A DNA stretch of 64,000 nucleotides, taken from NCBI GenBank assembly GCA_011033025.1, contig WFMF01000306.1, positions 150,572 to 214,571 on the forward strand. Reading direction: 5' to 3'. Numbering within the stretch: position 1 is the first letter of the stretch; each line of letters opens with the position of its first letter. The translations under genes and the position numbers were made by a program. The notes beneath the pieces are model-generated. The model saw only the letters and a program-made list of their open reading frames with translations, ran no database searches and was not told the DNA's origin. This stretch comes from Beroe forskalii (lineage: Eukaryota > Ctenophora > Nuda > Beroida > Beroidae). Positions 13,801 through 26,000 of the stretch are shown here, piece after piece.

Positions 13801-15611
13801 ACATTGACCTATTGATGGTCAACTCGGGGTGCTGCTAAATTGGTTAGCGATGAGACCTATGGATACATGGATATGTAGGTTAGTGAGTATGCACCTGGGG
13901 TTGATAACCATTTGCCCAAAAGGAAACCCATTACTGAGCTGTTACAGGTACGAAGTACGTTACACCGTAACGAGGCATGGAACAGTGCGACCCCTCCACC
14001 TCCTCAAAGCAAGTCCAGCCTGCCTCAACGACCTCAGTACAGCAGGTACACTTTGCACGAAATCAACAACCCCATAGATTGTAGTTTTCAGAATCAGTCC
14101 ATATGTTTGAACAGATAATTCTGTATTTTAATCACAGAAAGAATGCAAAAAGGGGATTCACTAAATACTCGTTTATTGATGGGTATGGAGCGATGGATCT
14201 GTATATGAAAGTGTTCCTCGGTATCGCATCATCTCACTTCGTAACTTAACTCCAAACTTCTCCCGGTTCTAAACTACATTAAAAGCTGTTCCAGGCGGGA
14301 GTGTTCCCCTAAGTCGCAAGAGGGCGTCAGAATCTACTCAAACGTTGTCATGGATAACGACAGATATAAGGTACGGGTATATTGCTTGGAGTCATGGACC
14401 TTCACCTTGTATTTTGATGTAACTAAAGTGTTGCATTTATTTGGTTGTTACAAATGTTCGCCTCTCTATTGATTTGAAAAAAAAAAAGACTTAAAACCCC
14501 GTTCAAACCATGTTAATTTCAGTTCAACAAACGCATCCCAAAATCAACAAGCGGACCAAACATTGCCAAAATGACAGATGTCACTGAAAATGGTAATATA
14601 GATGAAATGATATTTTCAAAATCAGCGTCTGATGTTTTGTATCCTTTCAAAAATCATTAATTTGCTCAAAGTTTTTCTAAGTAATGGTAATAAATACAAC
14701 CAACTTTTCTTACTCAGGTCACACCATGCTGTCGATGGAAGAACAGCGAATTCTTCAATCTTTGGAGAGGCTTGATGTCAAACTTAAAGGTGTGCTTTTG
14801 TTGAAATTGGTTTATAGATTTTTTGTTTGACAAATTACGTTCGTTGTCAAAACAAAATTGCCAGTTTGCCACTATATGTACCAAAATCGTGAAATTTTAA
14901 TTTATTGACGTAGGGCGCAGGAAGCAATTTAAATTATCAACAACATTTTTTAGCAGCCAGTGCAATGTTTGTTTTGATAATGCGCGGCGCGAAATGCCTG
15001 CTCGTAAAAACTTGATTGACGTTAGTGCCAAAATGCTTCGTTTGAACAGAAGAACGAAGCATTTTGGCATTTGAAATTATGAATGTTTCGTCAATTTGTT
15101 TTTACGAGATAAGCATTGGTCCCGTGACCCGAAATTTTGTCAATTTTCAATGGCCACAGTTCCAATATTGAACACGATTTGAATTACAGTGAGACTCCTT
15201 CGAATCTTATCGGTCTTAAAAAAAGTCGAATTTTAGGTTATTCACATAGATATTCCCGACAGAAAATACAACAATGTACGAAACTTCCGAGCCAAAGACT
15301 CAGATGGTTACATTCACATCTCCAACATTGGATGTAAGTAAACTCACTCAACTTTTCATTTGACAATTTATGTTAAGTAGGTAGTTGACAATTTATGATG
15401 ATATTTCCCAATTTCTATAAATAGATTTAATAACGTATTCTAACTTGATGATAACACATGTTGTGACTAAAATTTGATTTTTTGGCTGATAGATTTATTC
15501 TAATCCAACTTATTTCACCACTCGCAGATTCCTCGACCACAAACGAGAAATGAGACCTACAGGAGACTTCTGAACCGGAAGACCAACGGAATGACTTCCA
15601 AATACAGATGA
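1876..15611 (+). CDS. CEP126-like centrosomal/ciliary coiled-coil protein (18 exons)
   Basis: Predicted exons: 1876-2216, 6126-6307, 6595-6688, 6967-7329, 7492-7559, 8229-8330, 9167-9242, 9853-10325, 11016-11095, 11336-11500, 11892-11964, 12197-12324, 13948-14045, 14295-14370, 14523-14592, 14718-14791, 15250-15333, 15528-15611. Phases agree throughout and give 876 residues. Exon 1 joins exon 2 to form a very basic helix (DKKKRRKTR, then QFEERQRVHERNEQKRRED, then RRRRQQEATNAYKAAL). Known CEP126 proteins have a comparable basic N-terminal coiled coil followed by a short conserved segment (here RSPTVDEVLSNLRGHALGG). Later come a TQGSQG-rich stretch in exon 8, DAEINALWNK in exon 12 and EEQRILQSLERLDVKL in exon 16. 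CEP126 acts at centrosomes and cilium bases. Assignment is from remembered layout, not alignment. The exon 1 donor (AAG|GTCTCT) and the exon 16 donor (14791 versus the stronger 14789, which gives another C-terminus) are the weakest points. Confidence 0.5.
2298..5950. mobile_element. Foldback DNA element in intron 1 of the CEP126-like gene
   Basis: Long terminal inverted repeats: 2298-2728 pairs with 5519-5950 almost perfectly (ends ATAAGGAATTATAC / GTATAATTCCTTAT). The left arm continues to about 2840, and that part pairs with about 4725-4831, so the right arm is split by about 690 bp (4832-5518) of unrelated sequence. The flanks carry TAA on each side (2295-2297 and 5951-5953), a possible 3 bp target-site duplication. 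The interior (2930-3370 and 3530-3870) is low-complexity DNA built from GTCGAGTGGCC-like and GGTGAGCCC-like words, and 4440-4580 has GTGCCAGGG-type repeats. No transposase was seen, so it is non-autonomous. Confidence 0.75.
9380..9560. repeat. Degenerate AAGTCTGTGT/AAGTTTCTGTG repeat in intron 7
   Basis: Irregular copies of GTAAGTTT(C)TGTGT-like words fill this part of the intron before exon 9853-10325. Many contain a GTAAGT donor-like core. No coding potential is evident. Confidence 0.4.
11091..11180 (+). repeat. Reiterated splice-donor sequence after exon 11016-11095
   Basis: The exon ends AACCCT|GTAAGTTAAT. Close relatives of CCCTGTAAGTT recur at about 11113, 11133 (as CCCTGTAGG), 11151 and 11168. 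Several downstream copies therefore look like usable donors. Together with the 11471-11596 array in the next intron this is part of a local trend of exon-edge duplication. Confidence 0.55.
11471..11596 (+). repeat. 32 bp tandem array copying an exon end plus its splice donor
   Basis: The last 30 bases of exon 11336-11500 (from AAGAGGACCCCTAG to AAACAG) are followed by GTAAG, and the unit repeats exactly three more times, with junctions at 11501, 11533, 11565 and 11597. The first three junctions read CAG|GTAAGA and the last CAG|GTATGA. The unit length of 32 is not a multiple of three; reading past the first donor in frame meets TAA within the second unit, so only the first donor keeps the protein open. 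Confidence 0.85.
12600..12910. repeat. Intronic minisatellite (CTGACACCAGT family)
   Basis: About ten degenerate copies of a unit of roughly 25-30 bp containing TGACACCAGTCTGACGTTCA lie in the intron between exons 12197-12324 and 13948-14045. The rest of that intron (12910-13947) shows no feature I can support. Confidence 0.6.
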
Positions 15612-17078
15612 TAGGAGAATTTACAACATTCAGATCACCAAAATCATCGTACCCCAAGTGTCAGGATACACTGATACGTTGAGAAATTGATACAACGCCA
15701 AGGAATTTTGAAGTCAGATGTATCTATATTCGAAGATTTAAGTTATTTAACTTTTTAGAGGAAAGTGCCACCGGAAAACATAAATGAACTTGGATTTTAT
15801 CCCCGTAGTAGAATGAAATGTTGCGATGTTTTTGATACTTTATTTTTATAAAGTTATGTACAGTAGTTTTCTATGATTTAGGTTAGTAAGTTTCTAGATC
15901 TGCACTAAGAATTACTTCAAGCTTTCAAGGGCGTAATTTATTTATCTACAACATTGACAGTAAATCTAATAAGTACCTTATAATAGGCCCATATTCAACC
16001 GGCCCTTTAAGACCAAAAGTACTGGTCAATTTGGGTCCAAAGGCTTGTTCATAATGCGGCCGGTTAAGATACTCTATTGACATATTTGATATCAAATGAT
16101 GTAGGTACGTGATAACCTGATACTGATGATCTGACGACATCGGTCGAAAGGACAGTTGAATATGGACCAATTAGTTTTTCAATACGCTACATTCTTTTGG
16201 GAAAATGTTTGGTAAACTGTGCCATCCATCTTCTCCCCTGTAAATTAATCTGTTATCAGGATAATTTCAATGTTTTTTGTTCAAGAGGTAGTGGATCAGC
16301 TACATAGTAATCAGAAGCCTTCATATTTTTGGTCAATACGCCGAAAATTTGCGAAGCCAAGATTTTTAAAGCTCAGGCTTTGGTTTCACTTTCGATGAAC
16401 TAGAACTTTTCCAATGAGTTGTAAATATGTAACTTATTAACTTGAAGAAAGCTACTGAAATGGTAGTGATAGAGCCGATTAACGTGGTAATGCTTGTAAT
16501 TATAGTGTAAATATTCTTTTGTAAATGTTAACTGAAGTAAATATCAGATTGCATTGATTTAAAGCCTTCAAAGTAATGTGTTTCAATTGCTCTTTTTACA
16601 AAAATCCTAATCTGCCGATCTGTGAGCTGATGGTGAATTTATATAACAGCAGGAAATTAAACTCAGATATTTCATATTTGATAAAAATTGAAAATTGCAA
16701 AATCGCAGTTTCACTGACAATACGAATTGTAAATTTAATTGATACTTCTAGGCACAAAACTGAATTGAGTGGCGTAAAGTGCCAAAATGAAAAAAGCCTG
16801 CACGTAGTGTCAATACGGCACTTTAATGGCATGATATAAAACAATTCATTCAATGGTTAGGTCCAATCGCCTCAGATATCTACTCACTTCAACTTCATGC
16901 TTAAGTTTTCAGTTCTGTTTTGCTTGTGTGGCATAGAAGTAGAACACGCAATTGGCCTCATCAACGGGAATTTGTACAGAATTTGGAGTTTGCGGCACAA
17001 GATAATCAGAAATCTTTTACAAACAATTCACGCTCAATGAAAATCTGTCGAAACCATCCATAAACTTATGATCACAGT
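15612..17078. other. Tail-to-tail intergenic region
   Basis: This lies between the stop codons of the CEP126-like gene (plus) and alpha-mannosidase (minus) and must hold both 3' UTRs. It is AT-rich and has open frames of up to 87 codons on both strands over 16576-16853 that I regard as chance. No clear repeat or RNA gene is visible. Confidence 0.5.
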
Positions 17079-20000
17079 TTAAAACTTAAAAGGAAATTCA
17101 GTGGAGTTATCATCGTCACTTTCCTTGAAGGTCAGCTCGAAGGTTCTAATCTCGAACGGCTTTAGTTCTATCTTGTTAGAACTTGTGTCTCCATCGGTAT
17201 CCTTTACTTCCGTCACGTCTCTATCAGCGGCCAGACCCATCTCCTGTGATATTTCCAATTTAAGAACAGAGTGAGTGATAAATGGTGTGACAGATGGAAA
17301 GAGGATTTAAGATTATTCGACTCATTGAAGAAAATAACCAAAAATGTATTCTTAAATCATTCAAGAGAGTATGAATGTATTTTTGATTATTCAGTAATCT
17401 AGCCGCCCATCTACCTGATGATTTGCGAGGTTCCTTCCCTTGAAGAGAGTACCCAAGTCCACCTTGATCACCCCACTCCCTCCTTCACTCTTCTCTAGAG
17501 TATTCTCCAGTCTCACCAGCACTGCGGTGCTGTTAATCCTCTGCATGGTCAGCAGGTTAAGGTAGTGGTGGGCAGGGCCCGTGAAGTGGAAGTTGTTCGG
17601 ATCCCCAGGAACCGAAGCCCCCTTCCCAAAGGCCAGGGTGGGCGGGTAGAACATGTCCAGACCCAGGTCCCGGTGGATGTGGGTCGACACTTTGTCTGAG
17701 TAGTAGAGCCAGTGCCTGCCCCGAGCAATGAGACCACGCCCATTGGCCGTCTCGTTGAGCGGCTCAGCCACGCCCCTCTTGTCGTCCTTGAGAATCCTCC
17801 TGTGTACCATGAACTCCAGCTGTCCCTCGTGTAAACTAGCTGCTCCCTGACTCCTGTCTGTCAGCACTGTCAGCTGCATGCCCTCAGGCTCAGTATCCTC
17901 TATCCTAGCCCGGGTGTTGACTGGGTAGTAGTTCCCAGCTATGGGGGATGTCACGTTCAGTTCCCACGTGGGTTGGTAGTTGAGGACCCTGGGGACCATC
18001 TCCCGGCCGTTACTGTCCGAGTAGAAGGTGTTGTTGGTGTGGAGACTGGTCTCGTAGCGGGTAATCACTTCCCGACCGTAATCCATGGGGATGGGACCTA
18101 CCGTCCACTCCACTTCTATGTACATCTTGTTGTAGTACACTCGCGTTACCTGGACAAGGGCGAAGTTAAAGGATGAAGTTGAAATTGAATTTCTAGAATA
18201 GCTCAATAAAAAATTTGGAACAAAATAATTTCAAAATAATAAGATTTTTCCTGCGTACTTTGTCCTTTCGTGCGGAGCCGGAATAAAATTCATTGAGCTT
18301 CAAGGGAAATTCCTAATCCTATGACAGTATTACACACCAGAAAATCTAGCCCCAATGCCCCCAGCCTTTTGTAAGTAGGCATTGTAGCTGATACATATCC
18401 CTTCATTGAGAGCCATAAGACAGAGAAAGGCAGATAAACACAAATTTAACTGACTAACCGACAATAAGTGAACATCAATTTTACAATACATGCATCCAGC
18501 AAATAGCTTTCAAATTCAATGTACAAAATTTGTATTAAGTTTCATTCAACTGTAAAAGTTGGCAATAATTCAAATCTACACCACAATCCTCTCTCTCATC
18601 TCCGGATATCTTTCTGATTCCTCTGATCTTTGCCCCTCATCGAATCCACGCGTATCTTCTCGGCAATGTTCTTAACTAGACTCTGCTCAGCGTCCAGACT
18701 GCACTGTTTCAGCAGGTTCTCAGATGTTGAGTCCAGGATACACTTGGAACTGAAGTTCAGCCACTCCGAGAAGTCTGACAGGTGCTGGAAGGGCAGTTTA
18801 CTCTGCTGGTCCTTGACACTGATAGCTGCACCTTTCTCAATGAGCACCTTGGCTGCGTGGATGTTTCTGTGCTGAACAGCAGCAAAGAGGGGGTTTGCCC
18901 GGCCATGTTGTGTATCTCCACATCAGCCCCGTGAGAAATGAGCAGCTCCAGCAGCTCTATGGTTTGTACTGACTCCGTGGTGATGTGTAACAGGGGCTGC
19001 CCCTCCAGGACCGCATTGGGGTCCGCCCCATTCTCCAGCAGCAGTGAGCACGCCTCCACCTTGCTCTTCACACTGGTCTCACCGTCCACTAGGATCTTCT
19101 TCAGGAGATCTGTAGCTTCCTCATCCTGCAACGCTATCTCCACACTCAGCAGCCACCGGGCACACTTCAGGTTGTTGTGGAGGAACGCCAGGTATGTCAG
19201 ACTGGGGGTGGTGTTCTGTCCTGCCAGGATATCCATGATATTAGCTTTATCCTCGTGCATTAGTAGCATGATGTAGTCTGCTCGTCCTAAGATAGCGCAG
19301 TAGTGGAGGGGCATGTACCCGTTCTTGTTAACCAGACTCAGGCTGGCTCCGTAGTAAGCCAGCACCTCAGCAATGTCTATCTGAGTGTCTGGGGTGCCTG
19401 CTCTGGAACTACACAAGTAGTGCATGGGCGTGTCCAGAGCCAGATCCACAGCGTTAACATTACTCCCGTGGTTAATTAGCACCTGGGCTGTAGCCACATC
19501 GTACACATAGTGAAGCGGTGTGGCTCCCTGGTCATCCTTGATCGTCACCGGGACCCCCATGTCAATCAGCACTTCAATAATGGGAATAGCACCGAACTTA
19601 GCTGCCACGTGCATGCAAGTCATGCCTTCAAAACACCGGGATTTGGAGGTGGAGAACTCGTTGACTTTGTACTTGTGCTCCAGCACCACCTTGTTAAGCA
19701 AGTCCATGTCCCCTGCTAACACGGATATCGTACTGTGACGAATGAACTGGTAGTGACCCGTGATGAACTCACGGAACTTATCGTTGTTCATTGTCTCCAA
19801 GACGGACTTGCTGTAGATGTTCCGGGTGAAGATGTCAGCACCCCACTCGATAAACAACTTGCACATCTGTCTATCGCACTTCTCCGCTGCGATGAAAAAC
19901 GCTGTTTTTCCCTTCGCGTTTTTGATCTCCACGTTGGCTTTCTTTTCAAGAAGGTAGAGTGCGATGTGGAAAAAGCCACATTTTGTAGCGAAGTGTAAAC

Positions 20001-23000
20001 CTGTGTTTCCAGAGTTGGCTTCCTGAGAATCAATAAACTCCACCGAGTTATCGTAGAATCGAAGTAACTTTTTGACGGTCAACAAATCCCCAGCCTTGAC
20101 TCGTTTGTGGTAAACTTTCTGCAGGAACAGTTGAGAACCAGGGAAGAGCTGGTAAAGGAAGTTGTGTCCTGGTTTCAAAGTCCTATTCTTGGTCAGGGAC
20201 TCAAAGAAAATGTCGTATTGGTCCTCATAGTCCTCAGAGCAGATTTCTGACATTTCGTTTTCTGGTAGATGCAAGAGTTCCCGGGCAGTTGGAAGCTCCG
20301 GGTCTCTAAAACCACTGAAATCATCAATAAACTTGTCCTCCTTCTTATCGTACAGAACAATCCGTCTGGTGGGACTGATAGTCTCCTTTATCTTAGAAGT
20401 GTAGAAGGCAGCGTTGGTTAAACTGAGATTAATGTACTGAGAGTCTATGAGATTTGGAGATAACAATGGGTCTTTTGATAGGCTCGCTAACAAACCTCTG
20501 CTTCAGTCTGTAGGCCACCACCCCATGAATCCTCAGTTTCTCAGCCTCAGCATCCTTAACCCAGACCTTCAGCTTGATGATATCATACGTACTCTCCAGC
20601 CTCTCCTGCTCCTTCTTCAACACCTCCACCTTGAGATGCAGCTCCTTCTTCTGCCTGGACTCGTTAGCACTCATGCTAATCTTACTCATCTCCTCCAGTT
20701 CCTTGTTGTTCACCACCAGCTTTTCTTGGAGTGCTGCCAACCTCTTCACCACTTTGTCAGCCTGCCTGAACGCCAGCGCTTTGTTGAAGATACACGCCAG
20801 ATAGGTGCACATGGCCTGATTATCTGCCATCACCAGATCCTCACTGTCAAAATCAGAGTTAATCCTGAGGATGTTACACATGGCTTCCAGCGCTAGGTTA
20901 ACACTCCACTTGTCATTGAGCATGATGTCAGGAGTGAAGATATCTCCGTAGATACTGTTTACCAGAGTCAGCAGTACCCTAGTATCCTTGAGATCACTGA
21001 GAGAGGAGAAGTAACCGACCACACTCTTCCCTTCGCTGATACACGTGATGTACTTGTTAACAAGGTCTACACACGTGCTGGATGGTTTCAGTTTGGATCT
21101 CCACGAGGATCTCCTCTCCTCCTCGTTCAATCTGTCCTCCTCCATGTCTGCATCTGATTTGGAGAAGAGACCCCGGGTTTTGGAGGTTGACGCTGAGGCT
21201 CCAGGCTTCTCAATGTCAAATATAGGGTTGAAGGGCACGTTCAGCTAGTAGGTTGGTGTCCTCTGCGTAGGCGATAGTGTACTCGAATATCCGGAATAAG
21301 TCTGATTTGACCAGGTGCCAAAGCAACCATTCTACTTCGTCATACGCACCCCGACCTAGGGCAGGGGACTCGCAGTAGAAAGCGTTCTGGAGGATGCCAG
21401 CCTCCTTCAACTCGTCCATAACCCAGTCCACCCTGGTGACTTGCTGGGCAGAGGAGAGGTTATCCCATGATCCTAACTTCTTGATATCAGCTCCTATTAG
21501 CACGTCCACAAACAACTTCATGTTGGTGCCACGAAATAGCTCAACAAACGCATTCTTCAGTTGGACGTCTTTGGAAATGAGCCGAAAATTTACCCAGATT
21601 GTGTAGGCTTTCTTTCTCGTTAACATGGTGCTATAGCTCAAATTTGAGATGAAATTTGAGTGACTTTTTTTTAAATAATTTATGGCTATATTGTGGTTGA
21701 ATTCTCCAAAATTCATTGAAAAGAGACAGACAAAACCTTCAACAAAGGAGCAAAGGCCACAATCTGATTCTAGTAAACTGGAAATTACTACAAAGTGACG
21801 ATTGATTTATCTAAATTAAATTCCAAATACTTAATGAATAAATCTCGAAAGCGAAAGTACACTGGGCTCCTCCCCCAATCATATGTACTTTGTCAGAAAT
21901 TATTTAACAAATACTCCTGTCATGAAGCAATACAGATTAAACCGTTGAAATGATATGAAACAACACAGATCAAAAAGCTGCATTGATGAGATGAAGCAAC
22001 ACCGACCAAACAACTACAATGATGGCATGAAGCAACATAGACCAAGCTGCTTCAAAGATGGCCTGAAATAACACAGATCAATCTGCATCTGCAATGATGA
22101 TATCAAAGAGCTACAATGATAAGATGAAGCAACATAAATCAAACCATTGAAATGACATGAAACAACACATTCCAAAAACTGCATTGATGAGATGCCGGGA
22201 TGAAGCAACAAAGATCACACAGCTCCAAGGATGACATGAAATAACACGGATCCATCGACAATCTTCATCTGCAATGATGAGATGAAACAGCACAGATCAA
22301 ACTCCAGCAACAACAACGATGACTGCCCTGCGACAGTGTGAAGCTTACAGTGCAGTGTTTTGTGCATTTAAGAGTATGTTAGAGTAGGCTATGTAGCTAC
22401 TACGATAGAAGAGACTGGTAACAAAATATGCATAGTAAGCAGCTCTGTATAGACATGTGATGTAATAAATCAGCACGTGTGTAAGCTTTACTTATGAAGC
22501 TCAAACAACATGTGTGAACGTGCAGTAATAGACGAAGATTGTGGATTATTTAAAACGAGTTTTCAATTATGTATGTTGTAGGTAGGCGAGAGAGAGCGTA
22601 GTCTGATTATTGTTTGTTTGGTGTTAAAATCGGAGAATATGAGTCACGAAATTTATTGAGTATAAGTACATGGTACTACTTTCTCTTTTTCAAACTCCAA
22701 CTTTGAATGGGAGATTAAAACTCCTTCACCGACAATATAGTCTTAAATTCAGTACCGGACGCCAGACAGTTCCATTGATGCTCTCTATGACTAAATAACA
22801 TAAGATGACTGAGTGAGATGTGTATCGGAAATATCTATTGAGCTATAGCTATATATCAACTGCTGATTGTACAGAGAACTCTTTGACGGAGCTCCAAATC
22901 CAGCACGGCACACAGCGAGATCTGGTCACATGACCAAGGGATTATTGTATCATACTGCTGAGTCTCATGTCGGCTTGACGGTCATACGGGACAGAGTTAA

Positions 23001-26000
23001 AAAGGTGGATCGCTGTATGAGTAGCGTTGTAAAATATGGAAACAACTAACAAGATACTATTAGATAGTAAAGTGATGTTATCTTGATAAGGATATCTTTT
23101 TCTTCGTCCCGGAAAGAGTTGCAGCGAATTTAAAATTTACAATTTAATATATAGTCCAAGACGAAATGTCCATCCGTTAGCAACCCGTGTTAAAAGCGAT
23201 TTCTCGACGGTTATTAGGCCTTTAGACCATGTAGAGTCGAATTAGCTCGGTCACGAAATCTGATCTCGATGGCGACAAGTCGATATTGACCACGCCCTTT
23301 TTTGAGGTTACGCGCAGGCTTGATATTTCATAACTTGGCTCAGGAAGGTCGTAGAGACTTCGTTTTGGGCGCAAACGAAGCGCAATGGCCATGTTTGTAC
23401 ACAATTGTTGATGAAATTATGCACTTAAATGATCAGAGAAAAAGTTATGACCGAAAAACCATTTTTGAGCCATATGCGAAGCAAATTTTCGGTGATTTTC
23501 GTAAATCCGTTAGCAACCTGTGTTTTAAGCGATTTATCGACGGTTGCTAGGCCTTTAGACCATGTAGAATCGAATTAGCTCGGTCACGACATCTGATCTA
23601 GATGGCGACAAGTCGATATTGACCACGCCCTTTTCTTAAGGTTACGCGCAGGCTTGATATTTCATAACTTGGCTCGGGAAGGTCGTAGAGACTTCGTTTT
23701 GGGCGCAAACGAAGCGCAATAGTCATGTTTCTAGACAATTATTAATAAAGATATGCCCTTAAATGCTCAGGAAGAGAGAAGTGGGCGAAAAACTGATTTT
23801 TGGGCACCCGTTGGACATAGCGGAGGCAATTTTTGTATCTTGGCCCAGAAACGACAAAGAGAATTCGTCGTGAGTGCAAACGAATAGCAATGACCATTTT
23901 TATAAGGAACTTACCGATAAACATATGCCCTTTGGACAGAAACTGATAATTCGGACTCTTGAGGGGGGTAGTGGACTAGTGTAGACAATTTTGTATTTTG
24001 GCCCAGGAACGTCCCAGAGACTTCATTTTGAGTTTATAATATTTCCACTCAGAAGCATAGGTATGAGCGAAAAAATTTTCGGGTACTTGTGATGCATGGC
24101 ACCTGCTTCTTGTCAGCATCTAAACGAAACCTAATTGGATCAACTGTTAAGTAGGCCGCGCGTGATCCAATTCAGTGGGAAGGGTATTCCTAGGTCGTTT
24201 GACAAAATATGATGCCTGAACTTCCAAATGTACATTATCAAATACCACTCTCTGTGCCTCGAGAGGAACATTATCTACCATTTCTTGCCAACCTTTCCCA
24301 GTAGTACTTACAATAATGTAGTTTGTAAAAGTAAGTTGAGTGGATTCCAGTATGGTGATGTCTTGGACTGTGTGAGGGTTCCAAACTTGAAACTGGAAAC
24401 TTGGATTAAAGTTTCCAGTTTTGTACAGCGTAAGAAGGACTTATTTTGATCGCTGCCAGAAGAGACCACGTCATGTCTGGACTCTAGACTGAGGTGGAAA
24501 CCAAGGTATTTGACACGATTATGTCCTGATGGGGTGCTGCACTGGACCAACTCAGCAGTGAACGAAAGATCTTCAAAATATTATCAACACGAACAGTAAC
24601 AGAATCTTCCTGAATGAAGTCTTGAGGTATCAAATTTGTTTTATGTAGCACCATGCTAATCTGAGTTGCCCATTTCACCACGGAATTGAGGTCGTCCTGG
24701 TGAACAGGGACATCTACACACTTTGCTGATTCTGGTACCGTCGGCAAAACTACCAGAAGCCTGTGATATTATGCCGATATCACATTGATGATCGTTTATG
24801 TGTGCGAGGAAGAGTATGAAACCAAGAGCTGACCCTTGAGGTACTTCACTGAGGACAAGTGAGAGAAGAATGGAAGCCTTTCATGGTGACAAATCATTTC
24901 CTGTATTTAGGGATCCAAAGAAGACGTTACCCCTAAACCCCACATAGACCCAGCTCTTGGTCCACTTTGTCGAATGCCTCAGCTTAGTCAAGGTACCATC
25001 TTGGTTACTCCTGTAAAGGATAATATGAAAGATCTCATCTATGGGAGCAAACAATTGGGAACTGTGTTGCATCTAATCTGCGTGGGAGCTCATTGAGGAA
25101 GCTGTGTGGGGACTAATGAGAGCTTCGTGGGAGCTGCATGGCTAAAGATTAAGAAACTTTTGGTTGCTAGTGGGGCTGGTGAATTCTACAATTCTATGGA
25201 GCTAGGGGACTATTTCGCAAGTTCTTCAATTAAAGCCTCGTTTTGTACACAACCCAACTTGATTTTCAATTTAAAAATGGTTTTACAATCGGGTGTTCAC
25301 TCCCAGTTCTCACTGACTCACTGTAGCTATAAGCTAGCACCCCGCTCTTGATCGTTTAAATACATAATATACTCATATAATATGCTTATCAAAAATAATT
25401 GTTGACACGCATAATATGCTCTAAAAATATCATAAACAAAATTAAGGGTGAAAACGGACTTTTTCCGCAAAGGCGTTATTGACTTCTATCTGAGCCCAGG
25501 AAGGTCGTAGACACTTCTTATTGGTCTAAAAGAAGCCCAATAGCCATGCTTATCCTTTTATATACGGATTTTGGAACAATTTATATAAAAAACACGATCT
25601 TCACACTTCTTTTAACTTGTTTAAGCCCTAAACAAAGTTTTACACGCTGTTCATTGAATTTCGATGTCTAATTGGGAATCCGAGACATCAAGAAACTGGA
25701 ATCCACCCTATGTACTTTTACACGCTACGTTGCTACATCATTGGATGTCCTACCGGGAAAGGTTGAAAAGACTTGGTCTTATGTCCCTCCAGAGGCAGAG
25801 AAAGCGATATGCAATAATGCAAATGAGTGAGATCTGGCTGTGTGCCCTACCAAACGACCTATGGGAATCTCGTTCTTTGATCATCCTCTACTTGGAAGCC
25901 GCTGGCAACAAAAGATTGTGAAATGTCGTTCCAGGAGTTATATGAGTGCTCCATCCTTTGATGCATTCAAATCCGGACTGGATATCCCACCTCTTCAGGA

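Noticed and set aside
15148-15187. Short candidate exon of the CEP126-like gene (CACAG|TTCC ... ACA|GTGAGA)
   Set aside because: In the phase delivered by the preceding exon it contains a TGA; only an unavailable phase keeps it open.
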